In this document: positions 39,979 through 40,120 of the stretch, piece by piece | Position numbering within the stretch: the first letter of the stretch is position 1 | Layout of the letters: the number at the start of each line of letters is the position of its first letter | Assembly: GCA_021200555.1 (NCBI GenBank) | Contig: JAJQGK010000052.1 | Location: forward strand, 1 to 40,120 | DNA from: Clostridiales bacterium | Lineage (GTDB): Bacteria > Bacillota > Clostridia > Oscillospirales > Acutalibacteraceae | Length of the DNA stretch: 40,120 nucleotides | Reading direction: 5' to 3' | The notes under the pieces: generated by a model | Seen by the model: the letters and a program-made list of their open reading frames with translations, nothing else | The model's database searches: none | What the model was told of the DNA's origin: nothing | Program-made: the position numbers and the translations under genes

Positions 39979-40120
39979 CAAAGTAACCGCTGATTAAATC
40001 ACGCCTGACGGCTGAGTACGCCGTCTGCTTGATCATTTTCCGCAATACATCGTCACAAATGCTCGCAATACGACAGTATTCCTTGCGCTTTGTTCCTTGT
40101 CTTGCAAAAAATTCGTGAAG
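39979..40120 (-). mobile_element. MITE-like element, copy E (inverted, cut by the window edge)
   Basis: The reverse complement matches copies A and B from the right terminal repeat (AAGTAACCGCTGATTAAATC on the + strand) through the interior to a point about 40 bp short of the other end. It lies immediately upstream of perR. Confidence 0.88.

Overview
The window looks like the chromosome of a low-to-mid GC, spore-forming anaerobic Clostridia, most likely an Oscillospiraceae/Ruminococcaceae gut-type bacterium. The signs are dipicolinate synthase genes, YabP/YabQ spore proteins, a HemZ-type coproporphyrinogen enzyme, a dockerin-bearing surface protein, strong Shine-Dalgarno sites with frequent TTG/GTG starts, and sigma-A promoters. 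The family is inferred from gene content, not from a marker-gene comparison.

Region 1 (1-11.1 kb) is a defence/accessory island, all on the + strand. It runs from the hsdM 3' end through hsdS, hsdR, a GmrSD-like DUF262/HNH nuclease, two unrecognised proteins, an ADP-ribosylglycohydrolase, another unrecognised protein and an endonuclease/exonuclease/phosphatase-fold protein. Its genes favour CTG leucine codons, whereas the chromosomal genes favour CTT. hsdS has two visible variation devices: a duplicated ELTA (TAEL-type) spacer repeat between its two target-recognition domains (TRDs), and a GACA tetranucleotide tract at its 3' end that keeps a third TRD out of frame. The island ends against a 5'-truncated dockerin gene remnant.

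Region 2 (11.5-30.6 kb) is core chromosome: spoVFA-spoVFB (minus strand, with a sigma-K-like promoter) divergent from recJ, then rel, dtd, an MBL hydrolase, hemZ, and the conserved yab cluster (SpoVB/MurJ-like flippase, mazG, hup, rqcP, yabP, yabQ, divIC, yabR), then rpsO and pnp. A catalytically degenerate SGNH/DUF4886 protein and an HtrA protease are inserted between rqcP and yabP.

Region 3 (30.7-35.6 kb, minus strand) is a five-gene operon: a tandem SCP2-like protein, a GSAM-like class III aminotransferase, a transketolase split into N and C halves, and a second tandem SCP2-like protein. I cannot assign it to a known pathway. It is the best candidate here for an undescribed metabolic system.

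Region 4 (35.7-40.1 kb) has tRNA-Ala(CGC), tRNA-Val(CAC), a large secreted dockerin protein paralogous to the remnant at 11.2 kb, a PTPS/QueD-like protein lacking the catalytic Cys, and a PerR/Fur regulator. A MITE-like element of about 178 bp with near-perfect terminal inverted repeats recurs at 18.6, 36.1, 38.7 (internally deleted) and 40.0 kb (cut by the window edge), with a minimal version at 28.3 kb.
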